A model generated the notes under the pieces. It did not search any database and had not been told where the DNA came from. It saw nothing but the letters and a program-made list of their open reading frames with translations. Below are positions 32,569-40,405 of a stretch of DNA of 64,000 bases, one piece after another. Location: assembly GCA_910578935.1 (NCBI GenBank), contig CAJTSM010000014.1, positions 6,381 through 70,380 on the forward strand. Reading direction: 5' to 3'. Made by a program: the position numbers and the translations under genes. This DNA comes from an uncultured Oscillibacter sp. (GTDB lineage Bacteria; Bacillota; Clostridia; Oscillospirales; Oscillospiraceae). Within the stretch, counting starts at the first letter, position 1. The number at the start of each line of letters is the position of its first letter.

Positions 32569-33558
32569 TTATCGGGACCGCAAGTATGCTTCCGCCTCTC
32601 GGACTGTGTTGACCAGATACCCCATGGCCTCTACCGGATAGTTCCCCACGGCGGTTTCCCCAGTGACCATGACGGAGGCCGCGCCGTCCAGCACGGCGTT
32701 GAAGATGTCGCTGACCTCCGCCCGGGTGGGGACGGGATTCTGTTCCATGGAGGCCAGCATCTGGGTTACCACCATAAAAGGCCGTCCTGCCTCCCGGCAG
32801 GCAGCGGCGATGCGCTTTTGCAGGGCGGGGATCTTCCAGAGGGGACCGGAATTTCCCAGGTCCCCCCGGGCGATGACGATTTCATCGGCGGCGGGAATCA
32901 GCTCGGAGAGCTTTTCCACACCCTCCAGGTTTTCGATCTTGGCGAAGAGCCGGATATTCTGCCCGCCCGCGGCGTCCAGGGCTTCCCGGACGGCCTCCAG
33001 GTCCTCCCGGCCCCGGACGAAGGGCTGCATGACCCCGGTAACGCCGTAGTCCCGGGCCAGGCAGAGGTTCTCCCGGTCGCTGTCCGTCATGGCGGGGAGG
33101 CGGATATTCACGCCGGGGAATGCCGCGCTCTTCCGGCTTTGGAGAAGGCCGCCCCGCTCTACCTGGGCCAAGGCTCCGTCCGGCAGGATTTTAAGGACCC
33201 GGAGAAGAAGCTTTCCGTCATCCAGCAGCACCTCCTGTCCGGGGAGCAGGTGGGGCAGGACGGCGGCGGGCAGGGGGATATCCGGTCCCAGGCGCACGAA
33301 ATCCCCATTCCCCAGAGCAAGAGGCGCCGGGAGAGCGCCCACCCGGAGTTCCGGGCCCTGCATGTCGATTAAAAGCCGCGGCGCGGCGCCGCATTGCCGG
33401 GCGGCGTCCCGGAGGCGCTCAATCTGCTCCGCCGCACCGGGGAGTCCCACGTGGGAGAGGTTCAGCCGGATGCCGGTCATACCGGACGCAAGGAGCCGGG
33501 CCAGGGTTTTGGAATCGGAACAGGCAGGTCCCAGAGTGCCGTAAATTTGAACCGTCAG
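32569..33558 (-). CDS. Pyruvate kinase paralogue lacking the C-terminal domain
   Basis: About 329 residues, against roughly 470-580 for usual pyruvate kinases. The catalytic barrel is kept: 'RLNLSH' near the start, 'IDMQGPELR', 'FAKIENLEG' (catalytic Lys and metal Glu), 'IARGDLG' (metal Asp), 'TQMLASMEQNPVPTRAEVSDIFNAVLDG' and 'VTGETAVGNYPVEA'. The small B domain is present but the C-terminal regulatory domain is missing. The first in-frame ATG (33480) would remove the conserved first strand ('VQIYGTLGPACSDSKTLARLL'). Between the mtnA stop and that ATG the only well-placed start is CTG at 33558, five bases after GGGGAGG. Confidence 0.82.
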   Translation of the reverse strand: MTVQIYGTLGPACSDSKTLARLLASGMTGIRLNLSHVGLPGAAEQIERLRDAARQCGAAPRLLIDMQGPELRVGALPAPLALGNGDFVRLGPDIPLPAAVLPHLLPGQEVLLDDGKLLLRVLKILPDGALAQVERGGLLQSRKSAAFPGVNIRLPAMTDSDRENLCLARDYGVTGVMQPFVRGREDLEAVREALDAAGGQNIRLFAKIENLEGVEKLSELIPAADEIVIARGDLGNSGPLWKIPALQKRIAAACREAGRPFMVVTQMLASMEQNPVPTRAEVSDIFNAVLDGAASVMVTGETAVGNYPVEAMGYLVNTVREAEAYLRSR

Positions 33559-33570
33559 AACCGCCTCCCC

Positions 33571-34641
33571 TCAGCGGAAGAGGGCCGCCAGGCTCTCGGC
33601 ATAGGGGGCGCGGCAGATGCCCTTCTCCGTGACGATGCCGGAGATGAGCGCATGATCCGTCACATCGAAGGAGGGGTTGTAGCATGCAACGCCCGGCAGG
33701 GCCATGGGCTTTTCGTACCAGAGGGTTTTGATCTCCTCCGGATCCCGTAGTTCGATGGGGATATGGTCCCCGTCGGGGCAGTTCAGGTCGATGGTGCTGG
33801 TGGGGCCCAGGACGTAAACGGGGATTCCGTAATGCTTTGCCAGGATGGCCACGCCGCTGGTGCCAATTTTGTTGGCGGTGTCGCCGTTGGCGGCAATCCG
33901 GTCGCAGCCCACGAAGCAGGCCTGGACCCAGCCGTTTTTCATCACCATGGAGGCCATATTGTCGCAGATCAGCGTCACATCCACCCCGGCCCGATGGAGC
34001 TCGTAGCTGGTGAGGCGTGCCCCCTGGAGGAGGGGGCGGGTTTCATCGGCGAAGACCCGGATATGCATTCCCCGCTCCGCGGCCAGCAGGAAGGGGCCTT
34101 GGGCGGTGCCGTAGCGGGAGGTGGCGAGGGGTCCGGCGTTGCAGTGGGTGAGGACGCCGTCGCCGTCTTTCAGGAGACTCAGTCCGTACTCGGAAATCGC
34201 CAGGCACTTGGCGATGTCGTCTTCGTGGATTTCCACCGCCTTTTGATACAACGCCTCCAGCAGGGCGGGGCGGGGGTCCCCCAGATGGGCCCCGGCGGTC
34301 TTTTCCATCTCCCTCAGAGCCCAGCTGAGGTTTACCGCCGTAGGGCGGGAGGCGTTCAGCTGGGAGGAATACGCCAGGAGACGGTTTTGGAAGGCGGCGG
34401 GGTCCGCTTCCTGGATGGAGCGGGCCAGGACGTAGAGGCAGTAGGCGGCGCAGATACCGATGGCGGGGGCGCCCCGGACCCGGAGTTTTTGGATGGCCTC
34501 CACCATTTCCTCCGCGGTTTGGAGGCGGATTTCCCGCTCCTCTTGGGGAAGAAGGCTCTGGTCGATGATATACAGGGCCTCTGCGGCTTTGTCAAAGCGG
34601 ATGTTCTGCGCGTGCGTGACGGATTTCAGGGAGTCGGTCAT
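33571..34641 (-). CDS. mtnA: S-methyl-5-thioribose-1-phosphate isomerase
   Basis: A 356-residue enzyme of the methionine salvage pathway, turning methylthioribose-1-P into methylthioribulose-1-P. It has 'RGAPAIGICAAYCLY', the catalytic cysteine block 'LTHCNAGPLATSRYGTA', 'FADETRPLLQGARLTSYEL', and the catalytic aspartate region 'VGCDRIAANGDTANKIGT'. Length is typical. No other salvage gene is adjacent, so it may serve a partial pathway. The stop abuts the start region of the pyruvate-kinase-like gene. Confidence 0.95.
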   Translation of the reverse strand: MTDSLKSVTHAQNIRFDKAAEALYIIDQSLLPQEEREIRLQTAEEMVEAIQKLRVRGAPAIGICAAYCLYVLARSIQEADPAAFQNRLLAYSSQLNASRPTAVNLSWALREMEKTAGAHLGDPRPALLEALYQKAVEIHEDDIAKCLAISEYGLSLLKDGDGVLTHCNAGPLATSRYGTAQGPFLLAAERGMHIRVFADETRPLLQGARLTSYELHRAGVDVTLICDNMASMVMKNGWVQACFVGCDRIAANGDTANKIGTSGVAILAKHYGIPVYVLGPTSTIDLNCPDGDHIPIELRDPEEIKTLWYEKPMALPGVACYNPSFDVTDHALISGIVTEKGICRAPYAESLAALFR

Positions 34642-34674
34642 TGAGGTTGCTCCTTTCTTCAGCAGAACGTTGAA

Positions 34675-35682
34675 TCAGACGGAGAAGTCCTTCAGGACGG
34701 GGGCCAGGTCGAAAATATCGGAGGATGTAACCACATGAATGCGGTCCCGGAAAAACTTGCGGCGGCCGGAAGAAATATCCGTATAAGAGAGAAACCGGTC
34801 CCGGATCTTATCCTGATAGTCCAGGATATCCTCCGGATACAGGGGGTCCAGGTCACTGTTCCGGGAGAAAATAAGCAGCTGATGGCGGGAAGACACTTCC
34901 AGCCACATCCCAAGGCGCAGCCACCAGGTGGCATCGGTTTCCCCCAGGGACATGCCGAAGATGCAGACTTCCTCACTGCTTTTAATACAGTCCCAGGCGG
35001 TTTGGTCATTGCCTTGGCCGGACTGCTGGTTCAAAAGAGGCTTGAGCAATATACGCTGCTGGCGCGGATCGGTAAAGAGCGCGGGATTTGCCACCTGATC
35101 CAGGCTGTCCACCCCCAGGATCATGCCGGAAGAATGCGTTCCATGGACATGGATGACGGACTCCAGGGAATCCGTTCCAAACATGTCGGGGGTCAGGAAT
35201 CCGGCAATCCGGTCGATCACCGTCGTATAGTTGAAGTCCAAAATATGAAACTCGGTGCGTTCATGGAGGGGGAGCGCCACCTGAATGATGCCGAAAAGGC
35301 GGGGCTCCAGATGCGTCAGATGAGAGTGCAGGCTTTCAGAGAATTTTTCCGCCATCTCATAGCCGCAGGAGGCGAAGTCGATGCGTTCCTCCTCCCGCCG
35401 CAGGTACTGAGAAAAGCAGCGCTTGAAATCCTTCAGGCAGCTGCGAAGGGAATCCGGTTTGTCCAAGGGCGGTTGCACCGTATGCCGCCCCAAAGCCCGT
35501 TCAAAATCCGCCCAGTGGGAGTACCGAATGTCTTGACAAAAAAGGTTTTTAAACTGGAGAATTTCGGGGTCCTCCGTGGCGAACGCGGGGTCCTTGAGGT
35601 AGTGGGGATAAAATTGCGTATACCGTGTCCTCAGTCCCAGGTTTAAGTCGAAGCCGTTGCCAATCAAAAAGGTGACCTGCAT
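34675..35682 (-). CDS. AbiH-type (abortive infection) protein
   Basis: A 335-residue cytoplasmic protein. The N-terminus 'VTFLIGNGFDLNLGLRTRYTQFYPHY' is the hallmark of the AbiH family (PF14253), followed later by 'FHILDFNYTTVIDRI', 'VIHVHGTHSSGMILGVDS' and 'VCIFGMSLGETDATWWLRL', all in family order. AbiH was first found as a lactococcal phage-exclusion gene; its mechanism is not established. The GNGFD glycine motif hints at nucleotide binding. It is a lone gene ahead of mtnA, with AGGAGG before its ATG. Confidence 0.85.
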   Translation of the reverse strand: MQVTFLIGNGFDLNLGLRTRYTQFYPHYLKDPAFATEDPEILQFKNLFCQDIRYSHWADFERALGRHTVQPPLDKPDSLRSCLKDFKRCFSQYLRREEERIDFASCGYEMAEKFSESLHSHLTHLEPRLFGIIQVALPLHERTEFHILDFNYTTVIDRIAGFLTPDMFGTDSLESVIHVHGTHSSGMILGVDSLDQVANPALFTDPRQQRILLKPLLNQQSGQGNDQTAWDCIKSSEEVCIFGMSLGETDATWWLRLGMWLEVSSRHQLLIFSRNSDLDPLYPEDILDYQDKIRDRFLSYTDISSGRRKFFRDRIHVVTSSDIFDLAPVLKDFSV

Positions 35683-35770
35683 GAGAAGCGCCTCCTTTTA
35701 TGGTGGAATCATGCGTTTGACAAATTATAGCATAAAGCTCCTCTGTTTGCAATGGCCGGGAAAACGGGGG

Positions 35771-35910
35771 AGTGTCCAGTTGCGCATTTTATAACAGGGT
35801 CATCGTGTAAGGGCCGCCGCCCCCGGCGGCCTGCCGGCACAAGGATTGGGACTTGCATCGGGCCGCCCAAGGAGGCGTCCCCTACAGGATCAAATCTCCC
35901 CGTTGGACAC
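35771..35910. mobile_element. MITE-like element, copy A (140 bp)
   Basis: It starts AGTGTCCA and ends TGGACAC, short inverted ends, and encloses GC-rich hairpins (GGGCCGCCGCCCCCGGCGGCC near the left, GGGCCGCCC...CCCCTACAGG near the right). An almost identical copy lies at 52476-52616 with about six differences. GAAAACGG occurs at 35760-35767 and again at 35915-35922, a possible target duplication. There is no coding capacity. It lies between the AbiH gene and the SLH-gene terminator. Confidence 0.75.
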
Positions 35911-35923
35911 GCCCGAAAACGGC

Positions 35924-35955
35924 AAACGCACCCGGACATATGTCCGGGTGCGTTT
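35924..35955 (-). terminator. Terminator of the SLH protein gene
   Basis: AAACGCACCCGGACA (35924-35938) and TGTCCGGGTGCGTTT (35941-35955) form a perfect 15-bp stem 25 bases past the stop. Confidence 0.8.
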
Positions 35956-35980
35956 ATATTGCGATGCTCTGCCAATGGTT

Positions 35981-38284
35981 TTAGAAGAAGTCGCCGCCCA
36001 CTTCAATGACGCGGATGACGCCGTCCTCACTGGCATACATATCGCACTCTTTGGCGTAAGCGTGGGCGATCTCCACAATGCTCTTGCCGTCGGTGGGAGA
36101 AATCCACTCCCGGGTATCTTTGTTGTAGGCCATGACGGTAGCCGGGATGCTGTAGCTCCGGCCGTCCACCGTGACGGAACTCTGCCCGCTCCAGGCGGTG
36201 TTGGGGACCTCCTTCAAGGCGGTGAGGGGCTTGAGGCTGGAGAAGCCGCCGGAGCCCGCCTCATTCACCACGGCGGCTACGTAGACGCCGCCGCCAATGT
36301 CGTAGCGGCTGGGGAAGGGTCCTGCCACCTTGCCGTGGTCGTTGTAGATGGAGATGTAGGATATATCCCGCTCCGTGAGGGAAATAGAAGTGCGTCCATA
36401 AAGCGTCGCGCCGCCGCCGACTTGGCCCAGGGCGATGATGTCTACCTGCCCGTTCCAATTGGTGTGGGCGTAGCTGATCTCATTGTTGGGGATAGGTTCA
36501 ATCCCCAGGTCATTCAGGCTGAGAACCTCGATGCCATTCGCGGTGTAGCGGAAAACGCTGACCGTCTCCGCCAGATAGCTGGAACCAAGACGCCGTTTTT
36601 CCAGGTCCAGCGCGCCGGAGGCGCCGCCGCCCAAGCGGACCAGACCGATGGTGTTTCTGCCGGTGGAGGTGACGCGGACCAGGCGGTTCTGCATAAGGGA
36701 AAGTTCTTCCTGCCGCCACTGGGTAATGTAGTTGCCGGTGTTCTGATCGATGCCCAGGTCCACCGCGCCGGAGATTTCAATGCCGCAAAGCAGCTTTACG
36801 GTAGCACTGGTGCCGGAGACGGAAGTGGCGATGCCGATGGCGTTGGCATTGGCCCCGGATGTTCCGGGCTTTACTGCGCCGGCCACTTTGTTGTCCTCCG
36901 TCAGCAGCAGGGTGATCTGACTGCCGGGACGGAATTTGGCCAAGGTGGCTTGAGCCGTGGGCAGAACGTCGAAGTCATGACCCAGCACGCGGATCGAAGT
37001 GGGCTCCGTGGGGCTGGGAGTGCAGGATTCATAGTAGCCCGTCAGGCGGGTGTCACAGACCCGGATCGTGTTGGTGGAGCTGGCATAGGTTGCCACATCG
37101 TAAGGACGCATGTCTCCGGCGTTGGCAAGGCAGCCGTTTTTATAGATCTTGTAGCCGTTCACGCCGCCGGTCAGGGAGTCAAAGCCCTTGGTGGAGTTCT
37201 TTTCATAGACGATGACGGCCTGGGTAGAGCTGTCGCCGCCGCCGATGAAGATATACTCCACGTTTCCTGCGGTGCCCAGGTACAGTGTCAGGGACGTACC
37301 GGGATTTACCCAATCGCGGGCGTCGCCCCAGGTGGTTTCCGCACCCCGGTAGAAGACGGGCGTGCCGGAGGTCACCGTATATTTTGCGCCGGAACGGTCC
37401 GTGATCTGGTTGGCCTCCACCTTAGCGGCGGTGACTGTGCGGCTCTCGCCCCGGGCGTCGGGCAGGAAGGTGCGGACTCGCTGGCCTTCCAGGACCAGGG
37501 TGCCTTTATAGCCGTTGAGAGAACCGTTGGACGCCTTGTCCCCGGCCATCTGGTAGACGGAGCCGTCGGAGAAGAGCATGGCGGTTTCCTTGCCGTCAGG
37601 GCCCCGGGCGTTGGAGGAAACCAAGACCATATCGGCCTTTGTAGTCAGTCCTGCGGCGGCCAGGAAGGCGCTGGCGGACTTTTCACCCTGAACATCGGCC
37701 CGGAGGAGGTTGGTAAAAAGGATGGCGGCGTCGCTCCGGCTGAGGGGGGCGCTGCCCTTGGCGGTGTCAACGCCGTCGGTAAGGCCGATGGAGGCGGCAA
37801 AGGACAAATAGCTGTCCGGCCACACGCCGCCGATGTTCTCGTCCTTGTACCCCAGGACCCGGAGGAGAATGGTGGCCGCCTGGCCCAGGGTGACGGTACG
37901 GTCGGGGTAGAACTTGCCGTCGGAGAAACCGGAGATAGCCTTTTTCCCCTTGGAGGCCATGTTGATGTAAGCCGCCGCCCAGTGGGAGGGTTTCACATCC
38001 GGGTAGACGGTGACGGTGCGGTAGAGCCCCAGCTCATCCTCTGCATTCAGGGCGCAGACCACCATTTTGCAGAACTGGGCCCGGGTAATCTGGCCGTTAG
38101 GGCGGAAGTTGCCGTCGGAGAAACCGTCCATGATCCCCATCAGCCGCAGGGGCTCTACGGACATGTAAGCGTCGCCGTTCAAGTCGTAAAAACGGTTGGC
38201 GGGCGGCGCGGCCTGGGCGGGCAGGACCAGCAATGACGCCGCCATGGCCGCCAGAAGCAGCAGGGACAAGATGCGTTTTTTCAT
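35981..38284 (-). CDS. Secreted S-layer homology (SLH) domain protein
   Basis: A 767-residue cell-surface protein. After a signal peptide (residues 1-25, ending AQA) come three SLH repeats: 'LMGIMDGFSDGNFRPNGQITRAQFCKMVVCAL', 'DVKPSHWAAAYINMASKGKKAISGFSDGKFYPDRTVTLGQAATILLRVLGYKD', and a third around residues 120-165. These anchor the protein to pyruvylated wall polymer. The remaining 600 residues are beta-rich and of unknown function. AGGAAGACT precedes the ATG. It is downstream of a MacAB-like exporter. Confidence 0.9.
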   Translation of the reverse strand: MKKRILSLLLLAAMAASLLVLPAQAAPPANRFYDLNGDAYMSVEPLRLMGIMDGFSDGNFRPNGQITRAQFCKMVVCALNAEDELGLYRTVTVYPDVKPSHWAAAYINMASKGKKAISGFSDGKFYPDRTVTLGQAATILLRVLGYKDENIGGVWPDSYLSFAASIGLTDGVDTAKGSAPLSRSDAAILFTNLLRADVQGEKSASAFLAAAGLTTKADMVLVSSNARGPDGKETAMLFSDGSVYQMAGDKASNGSLNGYKGTLVLEGQRVRTFLPDARGESRTVTAAKVEANQITDRSGAKYTVTSGTPVFYRGAETTWGDARDWVNPGTSLTLYLGTAGNVEYIFIGGGDSSTQAVIVYEKNSTKGFDSLTGGVNGYKIYKNGCLANAGDMRPYDVATYASSTNTIRVCDTRLTGYYESCTPSPTEPTSIRVLGHDFDVLPTAQATLAKFRPGSQITLLLTEDNKVAGAVKPGTSGANANAIGIATSVSGTSATVKLLCGIEISGAVDLGIDQNTGNYITQWRQEELSLMQNRLVRVTSTGRNTIGLVRLGGGASGALDLEKRRLGSSYLAETVSVFRYTANGIEVLSLNDLGIEPIPNNEISYAHTNWNGQVDIIALGQVGGGATLYGRTSISLTERDISYISIYNDHGKVAGPFPSRYDIGGGVYVAAVVNEAGSGGFSSLKPLTALKEVPNTAWSGQSSVTVDGRSYSIPATVMAYNKDTREWISPTDGKSIVEIAHAYAKECDMYASEDGVIRVIEVGGDFF

Positions 38285-38329
38285 AGTCTTCCTCCATAAA
38301 ACAATTTACAGATATCGCTCCTAATAGAG

Positions 38330-38432
38330 CCCCGCCGCAAACCGGCGCGGGTTTGCAGTGGGGAGAAGGAGGGGCAAAGGAGCGAAGCGCAGTTTTCGGC
38401 GAAGCCGGAAACGGAACGGATTTCGCCCCCGG
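38330..38432. repeat. Dispersed intergenic repeat, third copy
   Basis: Read on the minus strand this block has GGCGAAATCCGTTCCG, a CTTCGC...-rich middle, CTCCTTTGCCC and TTCTCCCCAC followed by a GC hairpin. The same order occurs at 340-425 and, more diverged, 16530-16645. It fills the gap between the exporter permease stop and the SLH gene. Confidence 0.6.
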
Positions 38433-38434
38433 CG

Positions 38435-39706
38435 TCATTCGGCCCGAAGGGCTTCCACAGGCTGGAGGTTGGACGCTTTCACCGCCGGGTAGCAGCCGAA
38501 GACCACGCCCAGCAGCACCGAGAGGCCGAAGGCCCCCGCCGTCACCGCGGCGGAGGGATAGATGGTCATGCTGAAAAGAAGATTCCCCAGCACGAAGCAT
38601 CCCAGGGTTCCGATGCCGATTCCGATGATGCCGCCGATGCCGCAGAGCATGGCCGCTTCAATTAAGAACTGGGTGACAATGCTGCTCCTCTGGGCCCCAA
38701 TGGCCCGGCGTATGCCGATCTCCCGGGTGCGCTCCGTTACGGTGACCAGCATGATGTTCATAATGCCGATGCCGCCCACCATCAAAGAGATGGCCGCCAC
38801 GCCCGCCAGCACACCGCCGATGAGGTTTAGAGATTCGGTGACATAGTCCATGTTCTGGTTTTCGGGCCGGACGCTGTAGTCGTTGACGCCTTGCTGAAGC
38901 AGGCCCTTTAAAAAGCCGTCCAGCTGGGTGACGATATCGTCCATTTTTGTGGGGTCCTTGGCGACAACTGTGAAATTGCTGTCTCCGCTGTCTCCGCCCA
39001 GGACCCGTTTGGCGGTATAGGGGGCCAGTACAAAATTGTCCAGTGTGCTCATGGAGGTGCTGCCTTCCTTGATGCGGGAGGCGTAGACGCCTATGACTTC
39101 GAAGTTCTGGTTATTCAGCTGCACGGTTTCTCCCACAGGGTTTGCCGTGCCGAAAAAGACCTTGGCGGCTTGGGCCCCCAGGACCACTACCTGGTTATAA
39201 TTTTGGATATCCAGGTAACTCAGGTCCCGGCCCCTGGCGATTTTTAGATTGCCGCACGCGGCGTATTGATCGCTGCCGTAGTAGAACTCGGGCGGGGCGC
39301 TGATCAGGTTCATGCCCGACTCGTCCCACTGGTACTCCATATTGGCGGTGGTCTTAGTTCCATAGACCATAGTGGCGCTGAACCTGGCATTGGGCGTCAC
39401 GCCGGCGACCAGGTCTGTCATGCCATTGCAATACTCATAGATATCAGGAAAATAGTCCTTTCCCACGGGCACCATGTTGCCGTTTTCGTCTGAGGTATAC
39501 GCGTAGCAGTAGACATTGACGGAGATCCGGTTGGTGCCCATCGCCTCAAACTGTTCCATCATTTTGCTGGCATAGCCCGTAATGACGGAGACAATGGTCA
39601 TGACCGAAGCGATGCCGATGATGATGCCCAGCATGGTCAGGACCGCCCGGCCCTTTTTGCCCCAGATGGACTTCCAGGCCATTTTGATTGCCTGCCGGAT
39701 GTTCAA
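38435..39706 (-). CDS. MacB-like ABC transporter permease
   Basis: A 423-residue permease with one N-terminal helix (about 20-42), a large extracytoplasmic MacB-PCD domain (45-290), and three C-terminal helices (about 300-415) of the FtsX type. 'MAWKSIWGKKGRAVLTMLGIIIGIASVMTIVSV' and 'TERTREIGIRRAIGAQRSSI' are diagnostic. Such systems act as mechanotransmitters that export peptides or lipids from the outer leaflet. The order on the minus strand is adaptor, ATPase, permease, SLH protein. It overlaps the ATPase stop by 4 bases. Confidence 0.92.
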   Translation of the reverse strand: MNIRQAIKMAWKSIWGKKGRAVLTMLGIIIGIASVMTIVSVITGYASKMMEQFEAMGTNRISVNVYCYAYTSDENGNMVPVGKDYFPDIYEYCNGMTDLVAGVTPNARFSATMVYGTKTTANMEYQWDESGMNLISAPPEFYYGSDQYAACGNLKIARGRDLSYLDIQNYNQVVVLGAQAAKVFFGTANPVGETVQLNNQNFEVIGVYASRIKEGSTSMSTLDNFVLAPYTAKRVLGGDSGDSNFTVVAKDPTKMDDIVTQLDGFLKGLLQQGVNDYSVRPENQNMDYVTESLNLIGGVLAGVAAISLMVGGIGIMNIMLVTVTERTREIGIRRAIGAQRSSIVTQFLIEAAMLCGIGGIIGIGIGTLGCFVLGNLLFSMTIYPSAAVTAGAFGLSVLLGVVFGCYPAVKASNLQPVEALRAE

Positions 39707-40404
39707 AACCAGTCTACCTCCTGTTCCTTGTCCTCCACGATTTTCCCGTCCGTCAGGCGGACGCAGCGGCGGGCTGTGGCGGCGATTCCGTTATCGTGGG
39801 TGATGAGGATGACGGTGGTGCCCTCCCGGTTCAGCTGCTGAAGGAACTCCAGCACCTCGTGACCTGTCCGGGAGTCCAGGGCGCCGGTGGGTTCGTCGGC
39901 CATGATGATGGGGGGCTTGGTGGCAATGGCCCGGGCGATGGCCACCCGTTGCTGCTGGCCGCCGGACATCTCCGTGGGTTTGTGCTTGATACGCTTGGAA
40001 AGGCCCACACGGTCCAGAGCCTCCAAGGCCATGTCATAGCGGTCGTCGGCCCCAATGCCCTGGTAGATGAGGGGCAGCTCCACGTTTTCCAGCACCGTCA
40101 GAGTCTGAATGAGGTTGTACTGCTGGAAGATGAAGCCGATCTCCTTATTGCGGATGCGGCTCAGCTCCTTGTCCGTCAGCTCCCGGACGTCGGTGCCTGC
40201 CAGAAGATAGTCTCCCCGCGTGGGGATATCCAGGCAGCCCAGGACGTTCATCATGGTGGATTTGCCGGAGCCGGACTGGCCGACAACGGCCACAAATTCC
40301 CCCCGGTCAATGGTAAGGCTGACCCCATCCAGAGCCCGGACTTCACTTTCAAGACCTTCACCGTAGATCTTGAAAACATTTCTCAGTTCTACTAAGTTCG
40401 CCAT
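39703..40404 (-). CDS. MacB-like ABC transporter ATP-binding protein
   Basis: A 233-residue LolD/MacB-type ATPase: 'VGQSGSGKSTMMNVLGCLDIPT' Walker A, 'IGFIFQQYNLIQTLTVLENVELPL' Q-loop block, signature 'EMSGGQQQRVAIARAI', Walker B 'IIMADEPTGALD', switch 'ILITHD'. The ATG at 40404 starts two bases after the adaptor stop (TGATATG), so translation is coupled; an upstream in-frame ATG at 40485 lies inside the adaptor gene. Confidence 0.93.
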   Translation of the reverse strand: MANLVELRNVFKIYGEGLESEVRALDGVSLTIDRGEFVAVVGQSGSGKSTMMNVLGCLDIPTRGDYLLAGTDVRELTDKELSRIRNKEIGFIFQQYNLIQTLTVLENVELPLIYQGIGADDRYDMALEALDRVGLSKRIKHKPTEMSGGQQQRVAIARAIATKPPIIMADEPTGALDSRTGHEVLEFLQQLNREGTTVILITHDNGIAATARRCVRLTDGKIVEDKEQEVDWF

Positions 40405-40405
40405 A

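Noticed and set aside
35846..38236. A 796-codon open frame opposite the SLH protein gene
   Set aside because: It begins inside the MITE-like element, has no ribosome site, and lies antisense to a clear SLH protein with signal peptide.
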